DNA from: Candidatus Gracilibacteria bacterium
GTDB taxonomy: Bacteria > Patescibacteriota > Gracilibacteria > BD1-5 > JAGOOR01
Length of the DNA: 41,342 bases
Assembly (NCBI GenBank): GCA_041660965.1
Contig: JBAZVH010000003.1
Location: forward strand, 1 to 41,342
Direction of reading: 5' to 3'
Shown here: positions 13,435 through 19,797 of the stretch, piece after piece
Layout of the letters: every line of letters begins with the position of its first letter
Numbering within the stretch: position 1 is the first letter of the stretch
The notes under the pieces: model-generated
The model's database searches: none
Seen by the model: only the letters and a program-made list of their open reading frames with translations
Told to the model about the DNA's origin: nothing
Translations under genes and position numbers: made by a program

Positions 13435-13932
13435 ATGAAAAAATACATTCTTCTAGCTGCTATATTAATGAGCAACTCTGTCTACGCAGAAAGTGGACAC
13501 GGCTATACAGTGACAGGCGAAACCTTTACTTGCTCACCAGGGGCTAATTGCGGATTGGAACATTTACCAGCGAATCATAGTCTAAAAAAAAACATGAGCG
13601 CGTCGACAAAAGCCCAAGCACCCAACAGAAACGGGGTGATACGAAACTATAACCAAGTGGATGGGTACCACGACATCACTATCGTGAATCGCACGCATGT
13701 CTCCCAAAGCTATCAGTATTCCTATAGCCTAGATTGCGCAGACGCTAGATTCAACTACTCCAAATACGTTACATTAACCCCAGGTGGCACGTATAGCACC
13801 AGCGACCACTCATACGCGACTGTGCAGAAAGATCGCTCAGGAAGCCATAGAATCACGGCTAGCACGAAAGTGACAGGAGAGTCCTCTGACAGCGCTACAG
13901 GTACAGGTACCCTTACTATCAGCAATAGGTAA
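13435..13932 (+). CDS. Secreted protein with Sec signal peptide, function unknown
   Basis: The 165-aa protein has a clear signal peptide: MKK, a hydrophobic core (YILLAAILMSNS) and the cleavage site VYA-ES at 18/19. The mature part is Ser/Thr/Tyr/Gly-rich and probably beta-sandwich (YHDITIVNRTHVSQSYQYSY), with cysteines C33, C39 and one near residue 101. The base composition is visibly less AT-rich than its neighbours, and it stands as a plus-strand gene with its own -10 box in minus-strand surroundings. This is the look of a moron gene acquired by transfer. A role outside the cytoplasm (surface, superinfection exclusion or host fitness) is inferred only. Confidence 0.65.
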   Translation: MKKYILLAAILMSNSVYAESGHGYTVTGETFTCSPGANCGLEHLPANHSLKKNMSASTKAQAPNRNGVIRNYNQVDGYHDITIVNRTHVSQSYQYSYSLDCADARFNYSKYVTLTPGGTYSTSDHSYATVQKDRSGSHRITASTKVTGESSDSATGTGTLTISNR

Positions 13933-13943
13933 TGGAGAATATT

Positions 13944-14159
13944 ATGCTAGAAATTAAAGACCCATGTGATGAGATATTCAGCGCATTAAGAACCGTCAAT
14001 GAAGAACAGGCTGCGTTTATTGTATCCTTAAGAGACAAGGCGAATGAGATTTTAGAACTGTTAAACGAATTACCAAATTCTCGTCGTAAATCGATTGCTA
14101 TCACAAAACTGGAAGAATGTGTCCTATTCGCCAATAAAACAGCAACGTATGGCGCTTAA
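13944..14159 (+). CDS. Second Acb2/Tad1-like hairpin protein
   Basis: Starting at 13944 (GGAG seven bases upstream; an ATG at 13932 is less well placed) gives 71 aa: MLEIKDPCDEIFSALRTVNE... The C-terminal half has NSRRKSIAITKLEECVLFAN, the same R-x-x-S-I-A-I-T-(K/R)-L-E-E pattern as the protein at 3551-3763. Both have a preceding helix with an I-x-x-x-L/I-N spacing. It follows the secreted protein by a dozen bases and is probably co-transcribed. Cyclic-nucleotide sponging is inferred from family resemblance. Two diverged copies could bind different signals. Confidence 0.6.
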   Translation: MLEIKDPCDEIFSALRTVNEEQAAFIVSLRDKANEILELLNELPNSRRKSIAITKLEECVLFANKTATYGA

Positions 14160-14188
14160 ATAGCGTATTATGGGGGGATTTCGGAACT

Positions 14189-14211
14189 GGGGGGCTATAT
14201 TAAAGCCCCTC
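14189..14211 (+). terminator. Hairpin after the 13.4-14.2 kb gene pair
   Basis: GGGGC-tatattaaa-GCCCC forms a stem with two further weak pairs. No T-run follows, so it may be a weak terminator or a processing hairpin ahead of tRNA-Thr. Confidence 0.35.
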
Positions 14212-14224
14212 ACCCAAATGACAT

Positions 14225-14295
14225 GCCCTAATAGTACAATGGTAGTACAGGTGACTTGTAATCATCAGACGATAGTTCGATTCTATCTTGGGGCA
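14225..14295 (+). tRNA. tRNA-Thr (UGU)
   Basis: The cloverleaf is acceptor GCCCTAA/TTGGGGC, D-stem GTAC/GTAC with loop AATGGTA, anticodon stem GGTGA/TCATC with loop CTTGTAA, T-stem GATAG/CTATC with loop TTCGATT, discriminator A. The CCA end is not encoded. It reads ACA codons, which suit an AT-rich genome. Confidence 0.88.
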
Positions 14296-14496
14296 TTATT
14301 TATTCATCATATCGAGTAAATCTTCGAACCGTTCGACAGTTGTTTCTACGTCATCGAAATTTTCGATTAACATTAAATTCTGATCATTTATACCCATAAT
14401 ATACATGTCAATTTTTAATAAATCGTCATAATTAACTACATATATTATTCTATCAACAGGTATTATCGTGTTGCTGAATAGGATGAATTTAGACAT
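14296..14496 (-). CDS. Hypothetical 66-aa protein
   Basis: It begins MSKFILFSNTIIPVDRIIYV and is mostly beta then helical, with an acidic C-terminal half. The stop abuts the 3' end of tRNA-Thr on the other strand. The start overlaps the previous stop. No family is recognised. Confidence 0.5.
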   Translation of the reverse strand: MSKFILFSNTIIPVDRIIYVVNYDDLLKIDMYIMGINDQNLMLIENFDDVETTVERFEDLLDMMNK

Positions 14497-14659
14497 CTTT
14501 GTCCTTGTTTAGCCATTCATTTGCATTAACTCTTACTTCATCAGTTATTCTGCCATGAGTCATAACATCAGTTGCTGCACTCATTAATAATTCATCAGGC
14601 ATCTTTTCTAAAAACTCAATTAACTTTTGTCTTAGTATATTAGCGACAATTGTACTCAT
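14489..14659 (-). CDS. Hypothetical 56-aa protein
   Basis: It begins MSTIVANILRQKLIEFLEKM and ends ANEWLNKDKDV; it is all-helical. It overlaps the next start by 8 bases, which supports both genes being real. No family is recognised. Upstream is the repeat-rich non-coding region. Confidence 0.5.
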   Translation of the reverse strand: MSTIVANILRQKLIEFLEKMPDELLMSAATDVMTHGRITDEVRVNANEWLNKDKDV

Positions 14660-14720
14660 TCACCATTACCTCTAATCTGATTGCGAAGTGGGTATCGTAC
14701 TATATAGGACGGAGTTTCAC

Positions 14721-14769
14721 TACTATCGAAGAACTAGCACAGGTTTGAAGTGCTAGTGATGAGATAGTA
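14721..14769. repeat. Large two-part inverted repeat
   Basis: TACTATC pairs with GATAGTA and, inside, ACTAGCAC pairs with GTGCTAGT; small internal loops (gaaga/gatga) separate the two stems and a 9-base loop closes them. It starts the 830-bp non-coding region 14660-15489. As DNA it could extrude a cruciform; as RNA it would be a stable hairpin. Confidence 0.7.
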
Positions 14770-14816
14770 TACGACTATACCCTGTTAGGGATAATACTAG
14801 CGGGTGTGCGTGGGAT

Positions 14817-14882
14817 AGGACATATACAGGACAACCATAGGACAACCATAGGACACGTATAGGACAACCATAGGACAAGTGT
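14817..14882. repeat. Six 11-bp tandem repeats
   Basis: Units AGGACATATAC, AGGACAACCAT (three copies), AGGACACGTAT and AGGACAAGTGT follow without gaps. AGGACA is invariant. A period near one helical turn places all units on one face of the DNA, as in binding arrays for a packaging or replication protein. Confidence 0.9.
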
Positions 14883-14885
14883 ACG

Positions 14886-14912
14886 TGGGGCGAATGGGGC
14901 GAATGGGGCGAA
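14886..14912. repeat. Three 9-bp tandem repeats TGGGGCGAA
   Basis: Three perfect copies directly follow the 11-bp array. They are the GC-richest part of an otherwise AT-rich neighbourhood, and no gene covers them. Confidence 0.9.
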
Positions 14913-14932
14913 ATTACTTAACCCCAAGCACC

Positions 14933-14959
14933 GGAGTAGAATCCGTCGGATTTTACTCC
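14933..14959. repeat. 12-bp inverted repeat
   Basis: GGAGTAGAATCC and GGATTTTACTCC are complementary with one G-T pair around a 3-base loop. No T-run follows. It is part of the same non-coding repeat region. Confidence 0.7.
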
Positions 14960-15117
14960 TATCGTAACTTGTTGATAATAAATTAATAAACTTCGCCAGG
15001 AACCAAATCTACTCTGCCGAAATCGTTCGTGCCGAAAAATATCATTGAGTGCATAGGGATGCAATCATATTGGATAGCCACGCGAGGATACTGGGATGAT
15101 ACGAATATACAGGGATG

Positions 15118-15376
15118 ATATGTGGATGGGTAACTGTACGGACGAGATATGTGGATGGGAGTGTTTCACATAACGAAATATACGAGGATCATATGTGGGT
15201 GTGTGATAAAACCATATAGACCAGCGCCGAAACCTTATATTACACCGTTGACATATGGGGTTATTTATCGCAAACGTGGGGACGAGATATGTGGGTGCGA
15301 CGAATCTACTAGGGTACGAGACCAGATTCGAGTCAATGTGGAATGGCGTGAACCGAAGGAGACTATATGTGGGTGT
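15118..15376. repeat. Five dispersed ATATGTGG(A/G)TG repeats
   Basis: Copies start at 15118, 15147, 15191, 15287 and 15365, most preceded by GA(C/G)GA or similar. All have the same orientation at uneven spacing. They occupy the rest of the non-coding region that ends near the gene at 15490 and the terS gene, so recognition sites for the packaging machinery are one option. Confidence 0.7.
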
Positions 15377-15489
15377 GTGTAAGTACCCACTTCATTCCCT
15401 CCATTAAGCCCCCCTGTTTCTCCAGATGCTATCCCCCTGCCCTGCCACCCCTAGCGGCAAAACCCTAGCCACAGGGGCACACGTGCCTC

Positions 15490-15642
15490 TTACGAGGCGA
15501 TCGCGTATCCTAATCGGAAGGCTAGATGAGGTAGCAACTTCCTAGCCCTTCTCGCATTCTTGGTATTGATTCCTATCTCTGCGTCTTGCTTAGCGAACAT
15601 CTTGCCGGTCGCATACCACCATCTTAAACTGTACTTCTTCAT
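15490..15642 (-). CDS. Hypothetical basic 50-aa protein
   Basis: The start MKKYSLRWWYATGKMFAKQD at 15642 has GAGAGAAAGAAG upstream; the longer start at 15717 would run through the promoter and is rejected. The protein is rich in Arg/Lys (ARRARKLLPHLAFRLG) and probably helical. It has its own operator-type promoter and a leader like those of the early operons. No family is recognised. Confidence 0.55.
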   Translation of the reverse strand: MKKYSLRWWYATGKMFAKQDAEIGINTKNARRARKLLPHLAFRLGYAIAS

Positions 15643-15675
15643 CTTCTTTCTCTCTCGTCTCGTTAATGTGAGAGT

Positions 15676-15704
15676 AGAATAACATGGTTGACTTATTACG
15701 TCAA
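15676..15704 (-). promoter_or_regulatory. Promoter with embedded palindrome, early type
   Basis: On the minus strand TTGACG (15699-15704), 17 bases, TATTCT (15676-15681). The -35 is one arm of the inverted repeat TTGAC-N7-GTCAA. The leader then reads CTCTCACATTAACGAGA, nearly the same as at 16.93 kb. Confidence 0.6.
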
Positions 15705-15731
15705 CACTTATTATCAATTAATTTAACTTAT

Positions 15732-16154
15732 TTAATACTCTTCATACACTCTCTTTGCTTCGATCAACTTCTCCTTGGTCATATCCACGTTAACGCTTAG
15801 CTTCTTGTCTGGTGCGTAATCACCTTGCATCTTGTTAAGCTCAGCAATCGCAGCAAGTGCTACCTTGACTTTATCTGTCTTCATGTCTATCTTGTCGTCG
15901 TCTGGTATGTAGCGATCAATGACTTTCTTTAGCTTGCCAGCCTTGTATTCCCAGCTCAAGCCAAGACAAGACTTCTCATCCGCTGTTATCTCAGTGATAC
16001 GTTTCTGTATGCGAGGATTAGCGGGTAACTCATGCGACTTGATCTTTGCGAATGACTCACTGTACCCAGCACCGAGTGCAGCTTGATAAGCGTTGAACCC
16101 ATTGGCTATATATAAGTGTGCGAATTTGTACTGTAATTCAGTTAACTTGGCCAT
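15732..16154 (-). CDS. terS: Terminase small subunit
   Basis: The 140-aa protein opens MAKLTELQYKFAHLYIANGF, followed by NAYQAALGAGYSES and NPRIQKRITEI. This is the Terminase_2 (PF03592-type) helix-turn-helix pattern that binds the packaging site. The C-terminal half is helical and charged for oligomerisation and contact with TerL. It is 6.6 kb from terL, whereas the two are normally adjacent. The dense repeats at 14.7-15.4 kb beside it are candidate recognition sites. Confidence 0.82.
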   Translation of the reverse strand: MAKLTELQYKFAHLYIANGFNAYQAALGAGYSESFAKIKSHELPANPRIQKRITEITADEKSCLGLSWEYKAGKLKKVIDRYIPDDDKIDMKTDKVKVALAAIAELNKMQGDYAPDKKLSVNVDMTKEKLIEAKRVYEEY

Positions 16155-16269
16155 ATTTTACCCATGTAATAGACACTAATTGTGATAAAACGAGTGAAAG
16201 AACCTCCTCGTCGTCGCACCATCATCCTATCACACACATGCGCATAATATACGCACCATTGTCGCGTGG

Positions 16270-16419
16270 CTATTCGTCCCCTCCTCCCACACGCCCCTCG
16301 TCCCTGTTACCATCCCCCCGCCATATCATGCCCATCGCGGCCACGAATAGTATCAACACGGTCGCGCACCACACGCTCGCCATGCCAACAACGATCATCG
16401 TAATCATGCTACTCGCCAT
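16270..16419 (-). CDS. Small membrane protein, 49 aa
   Basis: It begins MASSMITMIVVGMASVWCAT with one membrane helix (about 5-31), then a Gly/Asp/Glu/Arg tail (GDGNRDEGRVGGGDE). It overlaps the stop of the zinc-ribbon gene; an alternative start is 16407. The DNA here is much more GC-rich than the average. Function is unknown. The 115 bases before terS show no convincing gene. Confidence 0.45.
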   Translation of the reverse strand: MASSMITMIVVGMASVWCATVLILFVAAMGMIWRGDGNRDEGRVGGGDE

Positions 16420-16819
16420 GGGCTTTATCCACCATAGGTTCGACAACGATCTCGCCCTCAGCCTCGGCCTTCATCTTGTCGATACGCCTTTGCTCGTGAT
16501 ATGCCTTCATCCTCTGAGCCCTCGCTGCATTGACCTCTTCAGCCCTAGCCGCACGCTCGATAGCACGCTCAGCACGTTCCCGTTCCTTCTCTTCCCACGT
16601 CTTTCGCCTGATGGCCTCTTTGGTGACACTCTCGCTATCAGTCTCAGCCTCGACAACACTAGGCTTAGCAGACAATGTAATATCATCCCGTTTAACACTC
16701 GCATACCCTATGCCATCACACATGACACACTTATGCTCAATATGTCCAAGTGGTGCATACTTCTTACGTCCTTGGCACGTATTACAACGTCTATACTCTT
16801 TAACGATCTCACTAGTCAT
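16409..16819 (-). CDS. Zinc-ribbon protein with long charged helix
   Basis: Start 16819 gives MTSEIVKEYRRCNTCQGRKK, with a second CVMCDGIGY at about 30-38. The CxxCxG repeat is the DnaJ-type zinc-ribbon pattern. From about residue 60 the chain is an Arg/Glu/Ala coiled coil (EEKERERAERAIERAARAEE). Such small two-part proteins sit beside terS in several phages, so a packaging accessory or regulatory role is possible but unproven. Confidence 0.6.
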   Translation of the reverse strand: MTSEIVKEYRRCNTCQGRKKYAPLGHIEHKCVMCDGIGYASVKRDDITLSAKPSVVEAETDSESVTKEAIRRKTWEEKERERAERAIERAARAEEVNAARAQRMKAYHEQRRIDKMKAEAEGEIVVEPMVDKAHGE

Positions 16820-16897
16820 TCCATTATCCCTGTGTAACCCGTTATTAAATATACACATTACACACTACCGACACAATAATGTAATAATACATAAATA

Positions 16898-16930
16898 ATA
16901 GTTGACTTAATAGATCAACTATACTATCAT
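16898..16930 (+). promoter_or_regulatory. Early promoter with 25-bp palindromic operator
   Basis: TTGACT (16902-16907), 17-base spacer, TATCAT (16925-16930). It overlaps an inverted repeat of ATAGTTGA and TCAACTAT (16898-16922). It drives the plus-strand small-gene operon. The palindrome is related to the ones beside the XRE repressor at 24.2 kb. Confidence 0.65.
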
Positions 16931-16965
16931 TCTCTTGTCATAAACATTAACGAGAGATTAATCGA

Positions 16966-17148
16966 ATGTCATATACATACTACAAAGTGATAGCGCAAAA
17001 CAAACAGGGTGCAACAATAGAATTTAACGGTCACACACAAAAAATGGCATTAGATAAATTTGACAACGAATACACTCGCAAGGGATTTAAAATAACAATA
17101 ACTAAAAATGGCGAATTAATAAAAACCATAAAAAAGACATATAAATAA
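16966..17148 (+). CDS. Hypothetical 60-aa protein, first early gene
   Basis: It begins MSYTYYKVIAQNKQGATIEF, beta-rich then helical with a basic tail. The ribosome site is ACGAGAGA, in a leader that can pair CTC/GAG. It is the first gene of an operon of about ten small ORFs. No family is recognised. Confidence 0.55.
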   Translation: MSYTYYKVIAQNKQGATIEFNGHTQKMALDKFDNEYTRKGFKITITKNGELIKTIKKTYK

Positions 17149-17163
17149 CGAGAGAGAATGAAA

Positions 17164-17349
17164 ATGATTAAAAACACGAAACAAAATTGGTCAATCGGAA
17201 ATACAGTAAAAATAGGCTTTCTATCATTAAGAGTATTAAGCGTACGTGATGAATATGATTCCATGCCGGACATATACACGCTCGAATCATTAGATGGTTC
17301 TAAGAAATATGAATTCATCCCACACAATGGCCTATCAAGAATCAACTAA
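17164..17349 (+). CDS. Hypothetical 61-aa protein
   Basis: An ATG at 17158 is too close to the ACGAGAGAG ribosome site; 17164 has proper spacing. It begins MIKNTKQNWSIGNTVKIGFL and looks like a small beta-barrel (FLSLRVLSV, IYTLESLDG, KYEFIPHN). No family is recognised. Confidence 0.5.
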   Translation: MIKNTKQNWSIGNTVKIGFLSLRVLSVRDEYDSMPDIYTLESLDGSKKYEFIPHNGLSRIN

Positions 17350-17364
17350 CAAGAGAGCATGACC

Positions 17365-17520
17365 ATGACACAACAAGAAATGATTAATAACCAGCACCAC
17401 AAGTGTGAGGACATAAAAGATAAAATCGCACACTTGCAGAATGAATACAATATCCAGCTAGCATACCTTGAACATATGAGTAAGACATTAGGCTTAAGCG
17501 CAACCGTGGGGAATGTATAA
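17365..17520 (+). CDS. Hypothetical 51-aa protein
   Basis: The start MTQQEMINNQHHKCEDIKDK at 17365 is well spaced from AAGAGAG; 17359 is an in-frame alternative. It is helical with coiled-coil potential (DKIAHLQNEYNIQLAYLEHM). It ends directly before the next ATG. Confidence 0.45.
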   Translation: MTQQEMINNQHHKCEDIKDKIAHLQNEYNIQLAYLEHMSKTLGLSATVGNV

Positions 17521-17811
17521 ATGAAATATGAATTAATCGCAACTAATCGTGAGTCTGAAGCACGTAGATTAATGCCGTGGGCTGAACATTTCATTAAAAC
17601 ATCATACGGTTACTATGGCTTTGAGGTTAAATATCACATAGTGACTATGCAAATTAATATTAATAATTATTATCATGTGAGTAAAGACTTAGAAAATAGA
17701 ATTAAATTGCTTCAGAAAGAACACAAAGAATTACTAGCTAAAATAAATAATATGTGTGCCATTTCTGGTTTAAAAGTAAGAGTATTAAAAGAAATAGTGG
17801 AGAGTGTATAA
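17521..17811 (+). CDS. Hypothetical 96-aa protein
   Basis: It begins MKYELIATNRESEARRLMPW, with a coiled-coil-like C-terminal half (LENRIKLLQKEHKELLAKIN). The start abuts the preceding stop. No family is recognised. Confidence 0.5.
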   Translation: MKYELIATNRESEARRLMPWAEHFIKTSYGYYGFEVKYHIVTMQININNYYHVSKDLENRIKLLQKEHKELLAKINNMCAISGLKVRVLKEIVESV

Positions 17812-18138
17812 ATGACTACGATAAAACAATGGGTACTCGAAAATTATGAATACGACGAAGTTGTCAATATCAATCAACACGGAATGGTTGCAGGATTCGC
17901 AGGGCTCACATACTACAGCGAAACGTGCGCATTCTACGACACCCACAAAGATGAAATATGGGACATGCTAAACGAAGACGCAGACGACCAAGGTGTGACT
18001 ATCATGGAATTAATAGCCTCATTCAATGGTCAGAAAAACGTAGGCTCACATGACCAATTTAAGAATCTACTTACATGGTACGCAGTAGAACGCGTGTGCA
18101 ATGAAATAATATCAGACAAAGAAAATGAGGATGCTTAA
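17812..18138 (+). CDS. Conserved-looking hypothetical protein, 108 aa
   Basis: It begins MTTIKQWVLENYEYDEVVNI, then GLTYYSETCAFYDTHKDEIW and LLTWYAVERVCNEI. The T-x-x-F-Y-D-x-x-x-D-E-I-W-D-x-L block is one I associate with small proteins of phages and plasmids that lack a known function. Acidic and soluble. The start abuts the previous stop. Confidence 0.6.
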   Translation: MTTIKQWVLENYEYDEVVNINQHGMVAGFAGLTYYSETCAFYDTHKDEIWDMLNEDADDQGVTIMELIASFNGQKNVGSHDQFKNLLTWYAVERVCNEIISDKENEDA

Positions 18139-18140
18139 CA

Positions 18141-18422
18141 ATGAATAGAATCACAGAAAAAATGATAAATAAACGTGTGGAATATTTAAACGAAATAACC
18201 AATAACCCAAAAGAATACATGACAGATGGCAAAATAAATATCGGTTATTATCATGTAAGTGGTTGTTATGGTGGCTGGGAGTTGCACCAAACAATGAACG
18301 AAACGGGTGGAATACATGTTATATCAACCGGTGGCCACATTACTAAACGTGAGTTAATGAATCAAATTAACTGCATTATCAATACTATTTTTGAGTGCAA
18401 GGTTATGAAGGTTAAACCATGA
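18141..18422 (+). CDS. Hypothetical 93-aa protein
   Basis: It begins MNRITEKMINKRVEYLNEIT, then a Gly/Tyr-rich strand region (NIGYYHVSGCYGGWELHQ) and SxGGHITKRELM. This beta-rich centre flanked by helices resembles small hypothetical phage proteins but no named family. It is coupled to the next gene by overlap. Confidence 0.55.
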   Translation: MNRITEKMINKRVEYLNEITNNPKEYMTDGKINIGYYHVSGCYGGWELHQTMNETGGIHVISTGGHITKRELMNQINCIINTIFECKVMKVKP

Positions 18423-18640
18423 CTAAATACGAAGTATTAACTGACACTCTATGCCAAGGATGGGTTAATTGTTGGACTATCGTAGAAGATAAACCAATGA
18501 CATTCGATACGATACAATCAGCACAAGAAGAAATTGATACGCACATTAAAGACATAGAAGAAAGTATTGCTTATGGGTTTATGAGTGAAGATAGCAAAGT
18601 AACACACGACGACTTTAAGATAGGAGAGGTCACACCATGA
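18419..18640 (+). CDS. Hypothetical 73-aa protein
   Basis: It begins MTKYEVLTDTLCQGWVNCWT, then FDTIQSAQEEIDTHIKDIEE and a Glu/Asp-rich C-terminus. The shape (short beta hairpin, then helix AQEEIDxHI) recurs in small phage proteins of unknown function. ATGA overlaps on both sides. Confidence 0.55.
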   Translation: MTKYEVLTDTLCQGWVNCWTIVEDKPMTFDTIQSAQEEIDTHIKDIEESIAYGFMSEDSKVTHDDFKIGEVTP

Positions 18641-18861
18641 CATACCGAAAAATATCAGGCAATAAGCCCGTCTTAACTTCAATCTCGATCACATGGCACA
18701 TAGACGACGTGATAGAAGAATGTAAGGACATGAATATAAATACCGATATCGCACAAGAGGTATTGCGTAGACTAAGAGATAATCATGACGCATCAATAGG
18801 TATCAACTGGGAAGTAATACGCGCTACATGCGAATGTGTAATTTATGACTGTGAAAATTAA
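18637..18861 (+). CDS. Hypothetical 74-aa protein
   Basis: It begins MTYRKISGNKPVLTSISITW, then IDDVIEECKDMN and a helical C-terminus ending CECVIYDCEN. The start overlaps the previous stop. No family is recognised. Confidence 0.55.
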   Translation: MTYRKISGNKPVLTSISITWHIDDVIEECKDMNINTDIAQEVLRRLRDNHDASIGINWEVIRATCECVIYDCEN

Positions 18862-18873
18862 CGAGAGGTAACC

Positions 18874-19059
18874 ATGAATAAATTAAAATGTACATATGTA
18901 CGAAAGACATTAAACAATCGTTTCGAAGTAGTCGCTAAAAGTACCCTTCGACTCTCAAAAGTCATGGGTCGATACGATACATTCGAGACGGCTAATCAGC
19001 AAGCGATTAAACTCGCCGAGAAGTTATCGTATCAGCATGTACAACTGGCGAGGTATTAA
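18874..19059 (+). CDS. Hypothetical basic 61-aa protein
   Basis: It begins MNKLKCTYVRKTLNNRFEVV and is Lys/Arg-rich, with a C-terminal helix (ETANQQAIKLAEKLSYQHVQ). The ribosome site ACGAGAGG is the same element as in the earlier genes of this operon. Confidence 0.55.
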   Translation: MNKLKCTYVRKTLNNRFEVVAKSTLRLSKVMGRYDTFETANQQAIKLAEKLSYQHVQLARY

Positions 19060-19154
19060 TGGTTATCATTCTTATCACACTTGGGATTATTTTCCTTTTC
19101 GACGACGAATATTTGCTATCATTCATCTGTTTTTGTGTAGCAAATCAGTGTTAA
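19059..19154 (+). CDS. Tiny membrane protein, 31 aa
   Basis: MVIILITLGIIFLFDDEYLL is a single hydrophobic helix with a short acidic turn and a second hydrophobic end. The start overlaps the previous stop (TAATG). The size makes it tentative. Confidence 0.3.
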   Translation: MVIILITLGIIFLFDDEYLLSFICFCVANQC

Positions 19155-19176
19155 CAAACTTATTGCCCATCCCACT

Positions 19177-19228
19177 ATCACCCTGTACAATCCGCACACA
19201 ATAAAAGGACAGGGACTAACAGGGTGAT
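19177..19228 (+). promoter_or_regulatory. Inverted repeat covering the ribosome site of the 19227 gene
   Basis: ATCACCCTGT (19177-19186) is perfectly complementary to ACAGGGTGAT (19219-19228), which contains the AGGG and the start of the ATG. In a transcript containing both arms, initiation would be masked. Confidence 0.6.
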
Positions 19229-19511
19229 GACAAATATAAAAGAAATAGTAGATGCTGTGAAATTAGCCAATAATACCGAGAGTGTACGAATGATGAATAA
19301 AAAAGAATTACAGCATGCCGTATTTGCAAGAAATGAAACCGTTTTGATAGAAAAAATAGAATCTATTAGGGCGGATCTTAATCAAGTTTGCGACTTAATA
19401 CCACATGAAGAACAAATAACTAAACAACTTTCTCATGTTTACTATGCACTCGGTAATTTATGCGCAGAGATAGCAATATATGCGATAGGAGAGAAACATG
19501 ACAGAAACTAA
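19227..19511 (+). CDS. Hypothetical 94-aa helical protein
   Basis: Start at 19227 (MTNIKEIVDAVKLANNTESV); a GTG at 19224 is also possible. It is all-helical and acidic, with RMMNKKELQHAVFARNETVL and a hydrophobic C-terminal helix (ALGNLCAEIAIYAI). It overlaps the next gene by 14 bases. No family is recognised. Initiation may be controlled by the inverted repeat above. Confidence 0.55.
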   Translation: MTNIKEIVDAVKLANNTESVRMMNKKELQHAVFARNETVLIEKIESIRADLNQVCDLIPHEEQITKQLSHVYYALGNLCAEIAIYAIGEKHDRN

Positions 19512-19797
19512 TGGCACGTTGGTAATTGGTGAATTTCACCCCGCGACACACTCAGCATATAGATACGCTAAATCTAGATTAATGACCGACCTATATTTGT
19601 TAGAAGCTCTCGCGTCAACCGCACTCTCAGGAAATAGACAAAGTGAGATATGTTACGAAACCGCGCAACGAATATTGAGTAGCGCACCAGTGAGCGATCG
19701 ATACGTTTTAGGCTTAGCATGGACACTTAAGATGATGGAAGAAATGGAATCTATTTCTCAATATGCTTGTGACTCGAACCAAAGTAATAACTTATAA
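19498..19797 (+). CDS. Hypothetical 99-aa protein
   Basis: It begins MTETNGTLVIGEFHPATHSA, then helical (LYLLEALASTALSG ... YVLGLAWTLKMMEEM). Its last 47 bases overlap the 3' end of the convergent holin gene, and I see no terminator between them, so antisense overlap of the two operons is expected. No family is recognised. Confidence 0.5.
   Translation: MTETNGTLVIGEFHPATHSAYRYAKSRLMTDLYLLEALASTALSGNRQSEICYETAQRILSSAPVSDRYVLGLAWTLKMMEEMESISQYACDSNQSNNL

Noticed and set aside
15149..15382. Plus-strand ORF of 77 aa with three ICGC motifs
   Set aside because: The motifs come from the ATATGTGG(A/G)TG DNA repeats, of which only three of five are in this frame. There is no good ribosome site and no protein-like composition, so the DNA repeat is the better explanation.
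16118..16837. Plus-strand ORF of 239 aa
   Set aside because: It lies opposite terS, the zinc-ribbon gene and a membrane-protein gene. Its Pro/Ser/Thr/His-rich translation is a typical antisense shadow of Arg/Glu-rich coding sequence.
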